Source: Ensifer sp. Root278
GTDB lineage: Bacteria > Pseudomonadota > Alphaproteobacteria > Rhizobiales > Rhizobiaceae
Direction: 5' to 3'
NCBI RefSeq assembly: GCF_001429285.1
Contig: NZ_LMJJ01000040.1
Location: forward strand, 230,281 to 294,280
DNA: 64,000 nucleotides
In this document: positions 1 to 8,747 of the stretch, piece after piece
Position numbering within the stretch: the stretch's first letter is position 1
Layout: each line of letters opens with the position of its first letter
Made by a program: the position numbers and the translations under genes
Notes under the pieces: model-generated
The model's database searches: none
What the model was told of the DNA's origin: nothing
Seen by the model: the letters and a program-made list of their open reading frames with translations, nothing else

Positions 1-1
1 C

Positions 2-754
2 TGTTCGACGCGGCGCTCGATCTCGCAGATCTGCCGTGAGATCGGCATCAACCGGCAGCAGTTCAATCGCTACATCGGTGGCGAAGCGCGGCCGTCACCG
101 CACAATGTCACGCGCATCGCCCGCTTCTTCGGACTGGCGGCCGAGGACTTCGCGCTGCCGGCAAAACAGTTCGAGGCGCGCATGACGCGACCGGACCGCG
201 ATCGCTCGGACGCCGGTCTGCTGCTCGAAGGCTTTCCCGGCGACATCGCGGGCTTGAGGCGCCATATCGGCTACTATCAGACTTACCATGTTTCGCTCTC
301 CTGGCCGGGGCTGGTTGTGTGCTCCTGCGCCCGGATCTACGAGGAGGCCGGCTCGATCCGGGTGAAATCGATCGAGCGCATCCGCGACCCGAAAAACGAG
401 ATCCAGCAGTTCTCGAAATATGTCGGTCTCGTCACCTTCTGGCGAAACCGCATCTTCGTCGCCGAGCGCAGCATCGGGCGCGAGCCGATGCTGGCGCAGA
501 CGATCCTTCTGCCTTTCGAAGTGCACCAGCGCGTCTATCTGCGTGGCACCACCATGGGGGTCTCCTGGCGCAAGGAGAACCTGCCCTATGCGTCTCGGAT
601 GATCTGGCGATCTCTTGGGGCTCAGCCGGATCTGCGCCAGATGCTCTCGCGCTGCGGCGTGCTTTCCTTCGGTTCGCGACACATGCCGCAGACGGTCCGC
701 GCCTTCCTCGATACGCCCGATGCCGAGCCTTTGACCGTGCCGACCGAATATTGA
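2..754 (+). CDS. Helix-turn-helix (Cro/CI-like) regulator, 5' end missing
   Basis: The reading frame is open from the window edge to the TGA at 752-754, so the true start lies upstream; 250 residues are visible. The first ~50 visible residues look like an XRE/Cro-type helix-turn-helix (motif REIGINRQQFNRYI followed by PSPHNVTRIARFFGL). The remaining ~190 residues are a conserved-looking but unnamed C-terminal region that probably senses or oligomerises. An ATG at 182 is an internal methionine, because starting there would cut off the HTH. No neighbour inside the window indicates a target. The DNA-binding role is well supported; the regulon is unknown. Confidence 0.7.
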   Translation, partial: CSTRRSISQICREIGINRQQFNRYIGGEARPSPHNVTRIARFFGLAAEDFALPAKQFEARMTRPDRDRSDAGLLLEGFPGDIAGLRRHIGYYQTYHVSLSWPGLVVCSCARIYEEAGSIRVKSIERIRDPKNEIQQFSKYVGLVTFWRNRIFVAERSIGREPMLAQTILLPFEVHQRVYLRGTTMGVSWRKENLPYASRMIWRSLGAQPDLRQMLSRCGVLSFGSRHMPQTVRAFLDTPDAEPLTVPTEY

Positions 755-813
755 GGCGGGGGCGCGGCCGTGTCATAGCTTGCACCGGCAAGGGGACAAT
801 TGGAGGAGAGATC

Positions 814-1155
814 ATGAAAGCTGTAGCGGCCGTCACCGCCTGCCTTTGGTTCGCCGTGCCGGCTCCGTCTGCAATGGCCGAGGAGGCGCGGGCGCCGATC
901 CCGTCCTGCGCGCTTTCGGGCGCCTCCAGCGTGATGATCGGCGGCCAGCCGGCGCTCAGGCTCTCCGACGTCGCCAATTGCCCGCCGGAACTCTACGAGG
1001 TGGTGCCGAGCATCATGATCGAGGGTCAGCCGGTCGTGCATTTCCGCGCGGGTGCTGGCGCCAAGGGCGATTGCGCCGCGAAGGCAGAACCGTCTGTGAC
1101 GTTTGAAGGCGAAGCCGCCCAGCGCGTGGGCGACGTCGATTGCCGGCAGAAGTGA
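814..1155 (+). CDS. Small exported PAAR-like repeat protein
   Basis: 113 residues. The ATG at 814 is preceded by a strong GGAGGAG at 802-808, which selects this start over the longer overlapping frame. Residues 1-22 form a Sec-type signal peptide ending in AMA. The mature part holds three short related units with the pattern S-[VI]-x-[IF]-x-G-[QE]-x-[AV] (about residues 39-52, 66-77 and 94-107), the first and third ending in an R-x-x-D-V type PAAR signature. Cysteines 32, 56, 87 and 110 could form two disulfides. PAAR proteins cap type VI secretion spikes, but those are not secreted through Sec, and no T6SS gene is nearby. I therefore call this only a PAAR-like periplasmic or secreted protein of unknown role. 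Confidence 0.65.
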   Translation: MKAVAAVTACLWFAVPAPSAMAEEARAPIPSCALSGASSVMIGGQPALRLSDVANCPPELYEVVPSIMIEGQPVVHFRAGAGAKGDCAAKAEPSVTFEGEAAQRVGDVDCRQK

Positions 1156-1165
1156 GATTGCGCCG

Positions 1166-2596
1166 TCAGTCGAGCATCGCCAGCCGGGCTCCTTCCTGAA
1201 CGGCTTTGAGCGCCGGCGGGTTGGTGACCGGGTAACCGGCGATGAAGCGCTCGACGGAGAAGTCCGGGAACTCGGTGCGTAACCGTGATGCGGCGCTTGC
1301 CGCTTCTTCGGTCTCTCCGATACGGGCGTGTCCCATGGCCTGAAACATCAGCGTATTGGGCGATTCCTGTGAACTGCGTCCCAGCGCCGAAAGGCTCTCC
1401 GCATGACGGCCGATGACGAAGAGCACGCGACCGAGCATGCCGTAGTACCAGGGCGGTGCCAAGGGATTGAGGGACAACGCTTTCTCGATTAGCGGCATCG
1501 CTTCGGCCGGATTTCCGGCCACCAGAGCCTTGCTGCCGGCCAAGAGCGCCAGGGTATCGGCATTGTGCTTGCCGTGCTCGAACGCGTGCGCCTGGGCGTC
1601 GGCGGCACCTTTGAGGTCGCCGAGGCACGCCTTGAGATCGCCAAGGCAGGTATGGGCGAACGGGTTTGCCGGATCGAGGCGCAAGGCCTCCTCGATAGCC
1701 GATCGCCAGTTCCCGATGGTCGTATCAAAGTCGATGCCATAGCCGTTGCAGGCCTGGACGGAGTAGGCATAGGCCAGTTCGGTCCAGGCCCTTACCCGTG
1801 CGGGGTCCAATTCGAGCGACCGCGTGAGGAGGTGAATTGCCGCGGCGTTTCCTTCCGCGCTGAACCGGTTGAGCTCTTCGACGCCGAGAAGATAGTAATC
1901 GTAGGAATGCAGGTTCGAGGGGGCCTTCTTGCGGCTGGCATTGCGCCTGAGGGCGGCCAGCTTGCCGAAGCAGCCTGCCAGCGCGTTGACGACGCTCTCC
2001 GTCAAATCGTCCTGAAGCGCGAGTATGTCTCCGATCGGCCGGTCGTAGCGTTCGCTCCAGAGCGTCATACCGGAGCGCGTTTCCGAGAGCTGGATCGTCA
2101 GCCGCACCTGCCGGTCGTCGGCGCGCACTTGGCCGGTCACCGCATAGGTCGCGCCGATGGCCTGGACATGGTCGTCGTAGCTCTCCGCACGATTGCCGAG
2201 CAGCTTCATGGTGTGAAAGGCGACAACGGGCAGATCCGCGTAGCGCGCGAGATCGACGCAGATATCCGACGAAAGGCCGTCGGCAAACCGGCGCCAGCGC
2301 CGCTCTTCGTTCAGGCTTTCGATCGGGAACAGGGCGAGGACCGGTGGCCCTTGCTCTGCCGGTGCCGCGGTCGTTAACTCCCTTGGTCCGGCTATCTCTG
2401 ACGCCAGCGCGATCTTGTTGCGAACGCCAAGCTTGCCATAGATCGTCGCGAGATGGCTGCGCACGGTCGATGGCGCGATGCAGAGCGCTTCGCCGATCTG
2501 GCGGTAGGTCAGGCCGGCAGCAAAGCGTTCGGCGACTGCACGCTCGCGATCCGACAGGATCGCAGGCACAAAGCGACGCCTCAGGATGCGGGTCAT
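1166..2596 (-). CDS. LuxR-type HTH / TolB-like / TPR regulatory protein
   Basis: 476 residues. A LuxR/FixJ-type HTH occupies residues ~14-64 (LSDRERAVAERFAAGLTYRQ, then TVRSHLATIYGKLGV). It is followed by a TolB/FlgO-like domain (~85-200) of the kind found in CadC-like and adenylate-cyclase-like proteins (ALFPIESL; TYAVTGQVR). The C-terminal half (~220-450) is a run of TPR-like helical repeats (LTRSLELDPARVRAWTELAY; ALRLDPANPFAHTCLGDLKA). The usual class III cyclase domain is absent and replaced by the HTH. It probably acts as a cytoplasmic transcription factor with a protein-binding TPR array. It is divergent from the DUF1127-like gene across ~150 bp, so that gene is a possible target. Confidence 0.75.
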   Translation of the reverse strand: MTRILRRRFVPAILSDRERAVAERFAAGLTYRQIGEALCIAPSTVRSHLATIYGKLGVRNKIALASEIAGPRELTTAAPAEQGPPVLALFPIESLNEERRWRRFADGLSSDICVDLARYADLPVVAFHTMKLLGNRAESYDDHVQAIGATYAVTGQVRADDRQVRLTIQLSETRSGMTLWSERYDRPIGDILALQDDLTESVVNALAGCFGKLAALRRNASRKKAPSNLHSYDYYLLGVEELNRFSAEGNAAAIHLLTRSLELDPARVRAWTELAYAYSVQACNGYGIDFDTTIGNWRSAIEEALRLDPANPFAHTCLGDLKACLGDLKGAADAQAHAFEHGKHNADTLALLAGSKALVAGNPAEAMPLIEKALSLNPLAPPWYYGMLGRVLFVIGRHAESLSALGRSSQESPNTLMFQAMGHARIGETEEAASAASRLRTEFPDFSVERFIAGYPVTNPPALKAVQEGARLAMLD

Positions 2597-2745
2597 ACCT
2601 GCCTCCTTGTCGTTTCACCGGTTCGGTTCTGCTGCGGCTCCAGCAAAATACTACAAATGCTGGAAGCAAAACACTGCACATGTGCGATTGCCGCATAGTC
2701 CTATGAGGCTAGAGTTTGCGCTGAACATCACGCGGGAGGACGACC

Positions 2746-3003
2746 ATGAGCAAGCTTCTGTCAGGCATGTCCGACTTCTACCACTCCGTATCCGAGGACG
2801 TTGAGCAGACATCCGAGCCCGGCGATGGCCGCATCACCAAGTGGTTTCACCCGAAGCGTCTCTTTGCCATGTGGGACGATCGTCAGCACTACCGCGATCA
2901 GCTTGCCCATATGGCGGCCGACTCGCCGGAGTTGATCGATGATATCGGCCTGACCGAAAAGCAGGTCGATACCGAGGTCAAGAAGCATTTCTGGGAGCAT
3001 TGA
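2746..3003 (+). CDS. DUF1127-like small protein
   Basis: 85 residues with a good GGAGGA Shine-Dalgarno just upstream. The C-terminal ~45 residues match the DUF1127 pattern: an arginine/aromatic-rich helix (LFAMWDDRQHYRDQLAHMA) followed by a DIGLT-x-x-x-V turn and a terminal aromatic stretch (KKHFWEH). Some short alphaproteobacterial DUF1127 proteins have been linked to RNA turnover and phosphate/carbon physiology. This one has an acidic N-terminal extension of ~35 residues, so it is not one of the minimal ~50-residue members. No function can be assigned beyond family membership. Confidence 0.6.
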   Translation: MSKLLSGMSDFYHSVSEDVEQTSEPGDGRITKWFHPKRLFAMWDDRQHYRDQLAHMAADSPELIDDIGLTEKQVDTEVKKHFWEH

Positions 3004-3163
3004 CGCGAGCTCATGCGAAGCGTGACTGCGCCCGTCGGGTCGTGACACGGCGGATCCCGGAAACCGAGCATTGGGGGCAGGGAAGCCGATCGCCTCTGTG
3101 CAGCCGGCTTCCCTTCAGATTGCGTCCCACAACAGGCAACGCGCATTTTCCGCGATGGCCCTA

Positions 3164-3200
3164 GAGCAATTCACTGTTTCATTGAAACAGCGAATTGCTC
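3164..3200. repeat. Imperfect palindrome, 17-bp arms
   Basis: Arms GAGCAATTCACTGTTTC and GAAACAGCGAATTGCTC pair over 17 bases with one A/G difference and an ATT loop. The flanking DNA up to 3262 continues with a second GCAATTCC... / ...GGAATTGC inverted pair (~3213-3262). This looks like a dispersed rhizobial intergenic element (from memory, not searched). It lies between two converging genes and may also terminate transcription of one or both. Confidence 0.6.
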
Positions 3201-3262
3201 CAACTGTTTGAAATTGCGCAATTCCGGACGGAAAACCGTTTCACACTTTTCCTGGAATTGCC

Positions 3263-4894
3263 TTAGTTTCCGGCGCTTTCCATCCTTCGCGTCTTCAGCA
3301 CGCGCTCCAGCCAGCCGATCTCCATTTCCGGAACCGATTTCAAAAGCAGGTCGGTATAGTCGTCGAAGGGTGGCGACAGCACCTTCGATTTCGGCCCGAA
3401 GCGCACGAGGCGGCCGCGATGCATGACCGCGACGCTGTCGGCGATCGCCCGGACGATGGCGATGTCGTGGGTGATAAAGACATAGGAAACAGCGGTTTCC
3501 TCCTGAAGCTTCAAAAGCAGATTCAGGATGCCTTCGGCCACCAGCGGGTCGAGCGCCGAGGTCGGCTCGTCGCAGAGGATCAGCTCCGGCTTGGCGGCCA
3601 AGGCGCGTGCGATCGCCACGCGCTGTTTCTGCCCGCCGGACAGCTCGGCCGGATACCGATCGAGGAAGCGGCTGCCCATCTCGATCTGGTCCAAGAGTTC
3701 CTTGACCCGCTCCGACTTCTTCTGGCCGTGCATGCCGAAATAGAAGGAGAGCGGCCGGCCGACGATGTCGCGCACCGTCTGGCGCGGGTTCATCGCCGTG
3801 TCGGCCATCTGGTAGATCATCTGGATGCGGCGAAGCTCGTCATTGCTGCGGCCCTTCAAGGCCCGCGGCAGTTCCTTGCCCTCGAAGCTGATGCGGCCCT
3901 CGGTCGGCGGCAAGAGGCCGGTGATGACCCGGGCGAGCGTCGATTTGCCCGAGCCGCTTTCGCCGACGATCGCCAGCGTCTGGCCCTTGGGCAGATGCAT
4001 CGAGACGTCGTGCAGCACCTTGAAGCCGTTGGCGTAGCCGGCGCTGACATGCTCGATCTTCAACTGCGCCCCGGTCTGGTCGGCCGCCTCGTCGCGCTTG
4101 GTCTGGCGGACGCTGACGAGCGCGCGGGTATAGTCCTCCCGCGGTGCCTCGATCACCTGCTTGGTAGTGCCGTATTCCACGGTCTTGCCGTGGCGCAGCA
4201 CCATGATGTCGTCGGAGATCTGGGCGACCACCGCGAGATCATGGGTGATGTAGAGCGCTGCCGTATGCGTCTCCTCGATCGCGTGTTTGATCGCGGCGAG
4301 CACGTCGATCTGGGTTGTCACGTCGAGCGCCGTCGTCGGCTCGTCGAAGACGATCAGCTCCGGATTGGGGCAAAGCGCCATGGCGGTCATTGCGCGCTGG
4401 AGCTGGCCGCCGGAGACCTGGTGCGGATAGCGGTCGCCGAAGGTTTCCGGATTGGGGAGGCCCAGCACCCGGAACAGATAGAGCGCCCTTTTCTTCGCCT
4501 CCTCACGGCTCATGATGCCGTGGCGAACCGAAGCCTCGATCACCTGGTCACCAAGCCGGTGGGCCGGGTTGAAAGCCGCCGCCGCGGATTGCGCGACGTA
4601 GCAGACGCGGGCGCCGCGGATCGAGCGGATACCGTTCTTGTCGAGCGTCAGGATGTCCTTGCCGTCGAGCAGGACCTGGCCGCCGGTGATGCGCACGCCA
4701 CCGCGACCATAGGCGAGCGCCGAAAGCCCGATGGTCGACTTGCCGGCGCCGGATTCGCCGATGAGGCCGAGCACCTTGCCCTTCTCAACGTCGAAGGAGA
4801 CGCCCTCGACGAGGGTCACGACCTTGGGCGGTTCGCCCGGCGGATAGCTGGTCGCTTCGATCTTGAGGTTCTTGACGGAAAGCATCTCAGGCAT
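3263..4894 (-). CDS. Peptide-type ABC importer, fused double ATPase (DppD-DppF)
   Basis: 543 residues containing two complete nucleotide-binding domains in one chain. The first has Walker A GESGAGKS at 46-53 with signature VSGGQLQR; the second has Walker A GESGSGKS near residue 320 with signature LSGGQKQR. Both have Walker B ending in DEP. This arrangement is typical of alphaproteobacterial dipeptide/opine/nickel-type importers, where DppD and DppF are fused. It is the last gene of the minus-strand operon 8409-3263 and overlaps the permease start by 8 bp. It energises uptake through the two adjoining permeases. The substrate cannot be read from the ATPase. Confidence 0.9.
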   Translation of the reverse strand: MPEMLSVKNLKIEATSYPPGEPPKVVTLVEGVSFDVEKGKVLGLIGESGAGKSTIGLSALAYGRGGVRITGGQVLLDGKDILTLDKNGIRSIRGARVCYVAQSAAAAFNPAHRLGDQVIEASVRHGIMSREEAKKRALYLFRVLGLPNPETFGDRYPHQVSGGQLQRAMTAMALCPNPELIVFDEPTTALDVTTQIDVLAAIKHAIEETHTAALYITHDLAVVAQISDDIMVLRHGKTVEYGTTKQVIEAPREDYTRALVSVRQTKRDEAADQTGAQLKIEHVSAGYANGFKVLHDVSMHLPKGQTLAIVGESGSGKSTLARVITGLLPPTEGRISFEGKELPRALKGRSNDELRRIQMIYQMADTAMNPRQTVRDIVGRPLSFYFGMHGQKKSERVKELLDQIEMGSRFLDRYPAELSGGQKQRVAIARALAAKPELILCDEPTSALDPLVAEGILNLLLKLQEETAVSYVFITHDIAIVRAIADSVAVMHRGRLVRFGPKSKVLSPPFDDYTDLLLKSVPEMEIGWLERVLKTRRMESAGN

Positions 4895-5714
4895 CGCCGC
4901 GTCCTCCCTTGAGGCTCGAGGTTCTTTTCATCAGCCAGTCGACCACGAGGTTGACGCAGATCGCCAGCGTGGCGATTGCCGCGCCCGGGATCAGGGCCGC
5001 CGAAATGCCGAAGATGATGCCATCCTTGTTGTCCTTGACCATGCCGCCCCAGTCGGCGGACGGCGGCTGGATGCCGAGGCCGAGGAAGGAGAGGGTGGAG
5101 AGGAACAGGATCGAGAAGGCGAAGCGCAGGCCGAATTCGGCGAGCAGCGGCGACAGCGTGTTCGGCAGGATCTCGCGGAAGATGATCCAGAGCGAACCTT
5201 CGCCGCGCAGCCTCGCGGCTTCGACGAATTCCATGACCGCGACGTCGAGTGCCACGGCGCGGCCGATGCGGAAGACGCGGGTGCTGTCGAGCACTGCCAT
5301 GACCAGGATCAGGATCCACAGATGTTGCGGCAGCACGGCGAGAACGACGAGGGCGAAGATCAGCGTCGGGATCGCCATCATCAGGTCGTTGAAGCGGGAG
5401 AAGAACTGGTCGGTGAAGCCGCCGACAACGGCCGCCGTGAAGCTCAGGAGCATGCCCAGCGAGAAGGAGAGCACGGTCGCCGCTAGCGCCACGAAGATCG
5501 TGGTGCGGGCGCCATAGACCAGACGCGACAGCAGATCGCGGCCGAGATTGTCGGTGCCGAGCAGGAAGTCGCCGCCGGCCGGAAGCCAGATGTCGCCGAC
5601 GACGTCGCGTTCGCCGAAGGGGGCGATGACGGGCGCGAAGACGGCACAGAAGATCGCAAGGGCGATGCCGGCGATGCCGACCCAGGCGCTGAAGGGAATG
5701 GATCTCAGGTTCAT
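4887..5714 (-). CDS. Peptide-type ABC importer permease (DppC-like)
   Basis: 275 residues with six hydrophobic segments and a short cytoplasmic N-terminus, as in DppC/OppC. The EAA coupling-helix region is visible as EAARLRGEGSLWIIFREILP (about residues 165-184), which contacts the ATPase. The gene overlaps both neighbours by a few bases (start inside the DppB stop, stop inside the ATPase start), indicating translational coupling. It forms the inner-membrane channel with the DppB-like protein. Confidence 0.9.
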   Translation of the reverse strand: MNLRSIPFSAWVGIAGIALAIFCAVFAPVIAPFGERDVVGDIWLPAGGDFLLGTDNLGRDLLSRLVYGARTTIFVALAATVLSFSLGMLLSFTAAVVGGFTDQFFSRFNDLMMAIPTLIFALVVLAVLPQHLWILILVMAVLDSTRVFRIGRAVALDVAVMEFVEAARLRGEGSLWIIFREILPNTLSPLLAEFGLRFAFSILFLSTLSFLGLGIQPPSADWGGMVKDNKDGIIFGISAALIPGAAIATLAICVNLVVDWLMKRTSSLKGGRGDA

Positions 5715-6823
5715 CGCGGATGCCTCAGTCTCGGGTTGGCGATGATCGCGAGAATGTCGGCCGCCATGTTGAGGAAGATGTAGAAGGCGGCGAAGATCAG
5801 GCCGCAGGCCTGAACGACCGGCATGTCGCGCACGGTCACCGCATCCACCATGTATTGCCCCATGCCGGGATAGACGAAGACCACCTCGACCACCACGACG
5901 CCGACGACGAGATAGGCGAGGTTGAGGGCGATGACGTTGATGACAGGCGCAACGGCATTGGGAGCAGCGTGCTTGGCGATGATGCGAAAGGCACTGAGCC
6001 CCTTCAGTTCCGCCGTCTCGACATAGGCCGACGACATGACGTTCAAGATCGCGGCTCGGGTCATGCGCATCATGTGGGCGAGCACGACGAGAACCAGGGT
6101 CGCGACCGGAAGTGCTATCGCCGAGAGACGTTCGGTGAAGCTCATGCTGTCATAGACGGTCGCGGGGAAGGTCGCGATGCCGTATTTGACGGCGAAGAAC
6201 ATGATCAGGAGATAGCCGACGAAGAACTCGGGCAGCGAGATGGCCGCGAGCGACACGACGTTGATGATCTTGTCCGGCAGCCTGTTGCGGAACTGGACCG
6301 CCAGCATGCCGAGGCCGACGGCGAGCGGCACGGATATGAGCGCTGCGAAGAAGGCGAGGAACAGCGAATTGCCGAGGCGCTTGCCGATCTGCTCGCCGAC
6401 CGAATTCTTGCTGGCCCAGGAAGTGCCGAAATCGCCTTGAACGGCGCCGCCGAGCCAGGACAGGTAGCGCTCGGTCCAGGGCTTGTCGAGGCCGAGATCC
6501 TTGCGGATGTTCTCGACCGCCTGCGGTGTTGCGGACTGGCCGAGATAGGTGGTGGCGAAGTCGCCGGGAAGCGCCTCGATGCCGCCTGATATCATCAGCG
6601 ACACGGCGAAGAGCAGGCCGACGCTCAGGCCCAGGCGCTGCAGGATCAGCGCCGCGAGCGGGCGGCGGAAGGTGAAGCGGCGCCAGAAGGTGCCGCCGAT
6701 TTCACCATCCGCAGGGTTGGGTTTTGCTGGTACTCCGGAAAGTTCGGCAGGGCGCGGATGGGTTCCATCCGCGCTCCCGTCCGTCGGAACCGGACCAGTG
6801 AGCGGTCCGCTTTCCATCATCAT
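5711..6823 (-). CDS. Peptide-type ABC importer permease (DppB-like)
   Basis: 370 residues from the ATG at 6823, which overlaps the TGA of the upstream binding-protein gene as ATGA; a GTG at 6835 is an alternative. Compared with typical DppB proteins (~310-340 residues) it carries an extra ~45-residue, Pro/Gly-rich polar N-terminal extension before the first membrane segment. The characteristic DppB periplasmic loop (ALPGDFATTYLGQSATPQ) and the EAA-like ETAELKGLSAFRIIAKHA motif are present. It pairs with the DppC-like permease. Confidence 0.88.
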   Translation of the reverse strand: MMMESGPLTGPVPTDGSADGTHPRPAELSGVPAKPNPADGEIGGTFWRRFTFRRPLAALILQRLGLSVGLLFAVSLMISGGIEALPGDFATTYLGQSATPQAVENIRKDLGLDKPWTERYLSWLGGAVQGDFGTSWASKNSVGEQIGKRLGNSLFLAFFAALISVPLAVGLGMLAVQFRNRLPDKIINVVSLAAISLPEFFVGYLLIMFFAVKYGIATFPATVYDSMSFTERLSAIALPVATLVLVVLAHMMRMTRAAILNVMSSAYVETAELKGLSAFRIIAKHAAPNAVAPVINVIALNLAYLVVGVVVVEVVFVYPGMGQYMVDAVTVRDMPVVQACGLIFAAFYIFLNMAADILAIIANPRLRHPR

Positions 6824-8409
6824 GCGTCCAGCCACACCCGGGTTGCGACATAGCCGTTCGACATGTCGTTGCCGATATCGTGCACGTAGCCCTTCACTTG
6901 CTTGGTGGAGGCGTTCACGAAGTCGTTGAACATCGGCAGGATCAGACCGCCTTCGTCACGCACCATCATCGCCATGGTCCGGTACATCTCCTTACGCTTC
7001 GCTTCGTCCAGCTCGGAGCGGGCCTCGAGCAGGATCTTGTCGAAATCGGCGCGCTGGAAGCGGGTATCGTTCCAGTCGGCGTTCGAGAGATAGGCGGTGG
7101 AATACATCTGGTCCTGGGTCGGGCGGCCGCCCCAGTAGGACGTCGAGAAGGGCTGGACGTTCCAGACGTTTGTCCAGTAGCCGTCGCCCGGTTCGCGCTT
7201 GACCTCGATTTCGATGCCGGCCTTCTTGGCGCTTTCCTGGTAGAGCACCGCCGCGTCGACCGCGCCTGGGAAGGCGACGTCGGAGGTGCGCAGCAGCACC
7301 GAGCCGCTATGGCCGGACTTCTTGTAGTGGAAGGCCGCCTTGTCCGGGTCATAGGCGCGCTGCTCGATGCCCTCAGGGAAGAGGGCATAGGTGTCGTTGA
7401 TCGGGAAGTCGTTGCCGACCTTGCCATAGCCGCCGAGGATGCGCTCGACCATGGTTTCGCGATCCATCGCGTATTTCAGCGCCAGCCGCAGGTCGTTGTT
7501 GTCGAACGGCGCCGTGTTGCAATGCATGATGAACACGTAGTGGCCGCGGCCCGACGTGTTCAGGATCTCGACAGTGGGCGCCCTCTTCAACAGGTTGACC
7601 GTCTTCGGATCGACTCGGTTGATGAAGTGCACCTGGCCGGAGGAGAGGGCGGCGATGCGGGCCGTCGCATCGTTCATGGCGATCAGTTCGACGGAATCGA
7701 CATAGCCACGATCCGTGCGCCAGTCGTCGGCATTCTTTTCGAAGGTGGCGCGAACGCCGGGTTCGAAGCTCGTCACCTTGTAGGGGCCGGTGCCGATCAT
7801 CGCGTCGGGACTGTCGAGACCGCCGTTCGGCTGGATGATAAGGTGGTAGTCGGACAGCAGCAGCGGCAGGTCGGCATTGCCTTCCGTGAGTGTCAGCACG
7901 AGCTTGCCGCCGTCGGCCTTGATTTCCTTGATCGACTTCATCACGCCGAGTGCGCCCGATTCCGACTTGTCATCGGTGTGGCGCTGCAACGTCTTGATGA
8001 CGTCGTCGAGCGTCAGCTCCTTGCCGTCGTGGAACTTCACGCCCTTGCGGATGGCGAAGGTCCAGGTCGAGGCGTCGGCCGAGGGCTCCCACGATTCGGC
8101 AAGTGCCGGCACCGGTGCGCCCGTCGTCGGATGGCTTTCGACCAGCATGTCGCCCCAGTTGCGTCCGACGACGAACATGAATTGCGAAAGCGCCTTGGCC
8201 GGGTCCTTCGAGTCGGTGGCGGCGGCACCTTCGAGGCCGAGCTTCAGATGGCCGCCGCGCTTCGGCTCCTGCGCCGCCGCGCTGGTGGCGAACAGCGTGC
8301 CTGCCGTCGAGGCGAGAATGCCGGCAGCGGCTGCGCGGCCGAGAAACTCGCGCCGGTTCATCTTGCCGAGCATGACCTGTTGTGTGAGGTAATCCTTGTA
8401 ATCGCTCAT
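6820..8409 (-). CDS. Peptide-type ABC importer, family 5 substrate-binding protein
   Basis: 529 residues. A twin-arginine signal is evident: NRREFLGRAAAAGILAS at residues ~18-34, ending in a SAAAQ cleavage site. The mature protein reads as the SBP_bac_5 fold (RGGHLKLGLEGA; TWTFAIRKGVKFHDGKELT), the family that binds peptides, nickel complexes, opines and other solutes. First gene of its operon; it follows the carnitine operon after a ~340-bp gap on the same strand. The substrate could be a peptide or a nitrogenous compound from the neighbouring pathway, but nothing in the sequence decides this. Confidence 0.85.
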   Translation of the reverse strand: MSDYKDYLTQQVMLGKMNRREFLGRAAAAGILASTAGTLFATSAAAQEPKRGGHLKLGLEGAAATDSKDPAKALSQFMFVVGRNWGDMLVESHPTTGAPVPALAESWEPSADASTWTFAIRKGVKFHDGKELTLDDVIKTLQRHTDDKSESGALGVMKSIKEIKADGGKLVLTLTEGNADLPLLLSDYHLIIQPNGGLDSPDAMIGTGPYKVTSFEPGVRATFEKNADDWRTDRGYVDSVELIAMNDATARIAALSSGQVHFINRVDPKTVNLLKRAPTVEILNTSGRGHYVFIMHCNTAPFDNNDLRLALKYAMDRETMVERILGGYGKVGNDFPINDTYALFPEGIEQRAYDPDKAAFHYKKSGHSGSVLLRTSDVAFPGAVDAAVLYQESAKKAGIEIEVKREPGDGYWTNVWNVQPFSTSYWGGRPTQDQMYSTAYLSNADWNDTRFQRADFDKILLEARSELDEAKRKEMYRTMAMMVRDEGGLILPMFNDFVNASTKQVKGYVHDIGNDMSNGYVATRVWLDA

Positions 8410-8600
8410 TCCCCTGTTCCCTTCTTTGTCGGCATTCGCCGTTCGTTGTGGTTGTTAGAGATTGCTGCGTACAGCCATTGTATCGATGGCATTTCGGATC
8501 GGCCCGGGCGGCCGCTTCTTGTTTCGTCGGGTTTCGTTCTCCTTTCGTCGACCGGGCGCATTAGCTTCAGATCGATAAGCGTAGTCGCTGGAACCGATCT

Positions 8601-8646
8601 TGTAACGCCCTAAATTACAATTTATTTCCATAAGCTTGGCTTATGG
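8601..8646. promoter_or_regulatory. Inverted repeats in the leader of the peptide-type ABC operon
   Basis: The gene-free stretch 8410-8747 contains two palindromes: TGTAA-N9-TTACA (8601-8619) and the perfect CCATAAGC-TTG-GCTTATGG (8628-8646). The first resembles an operator and the second could be an operator or a short hairpin. They lie ~200 bp upstream of the binding-protein gene and just past the end of the carnitine operon. The rest of the gap is AT-richer than the coding DNA and shows no ORF I trust. Confidence 0.35.
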
Positions 8647-8747
8647 ACGCGTGGTTTATGGCGCGCGGCTTTGCCCGCGCGTCTCGTCACGTCTCAATGC
8701 CGGTCGCCCGGCTCGGTTCCCTGCGCCACCAAGGATGGCGGGGTCTG

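Noticed and set aside
814-1155. Calling the small PAAR-like protein a type VI secretion component
   Set aside because: It has a Sec signal peptide and no T6SS gene is in view.
6880-8613. 577-codon plus-strand frame opposite the peptide-binding protein gene
   Set aside because: Shadow of the SBP gene; no recognisable domain and no ribosome site.
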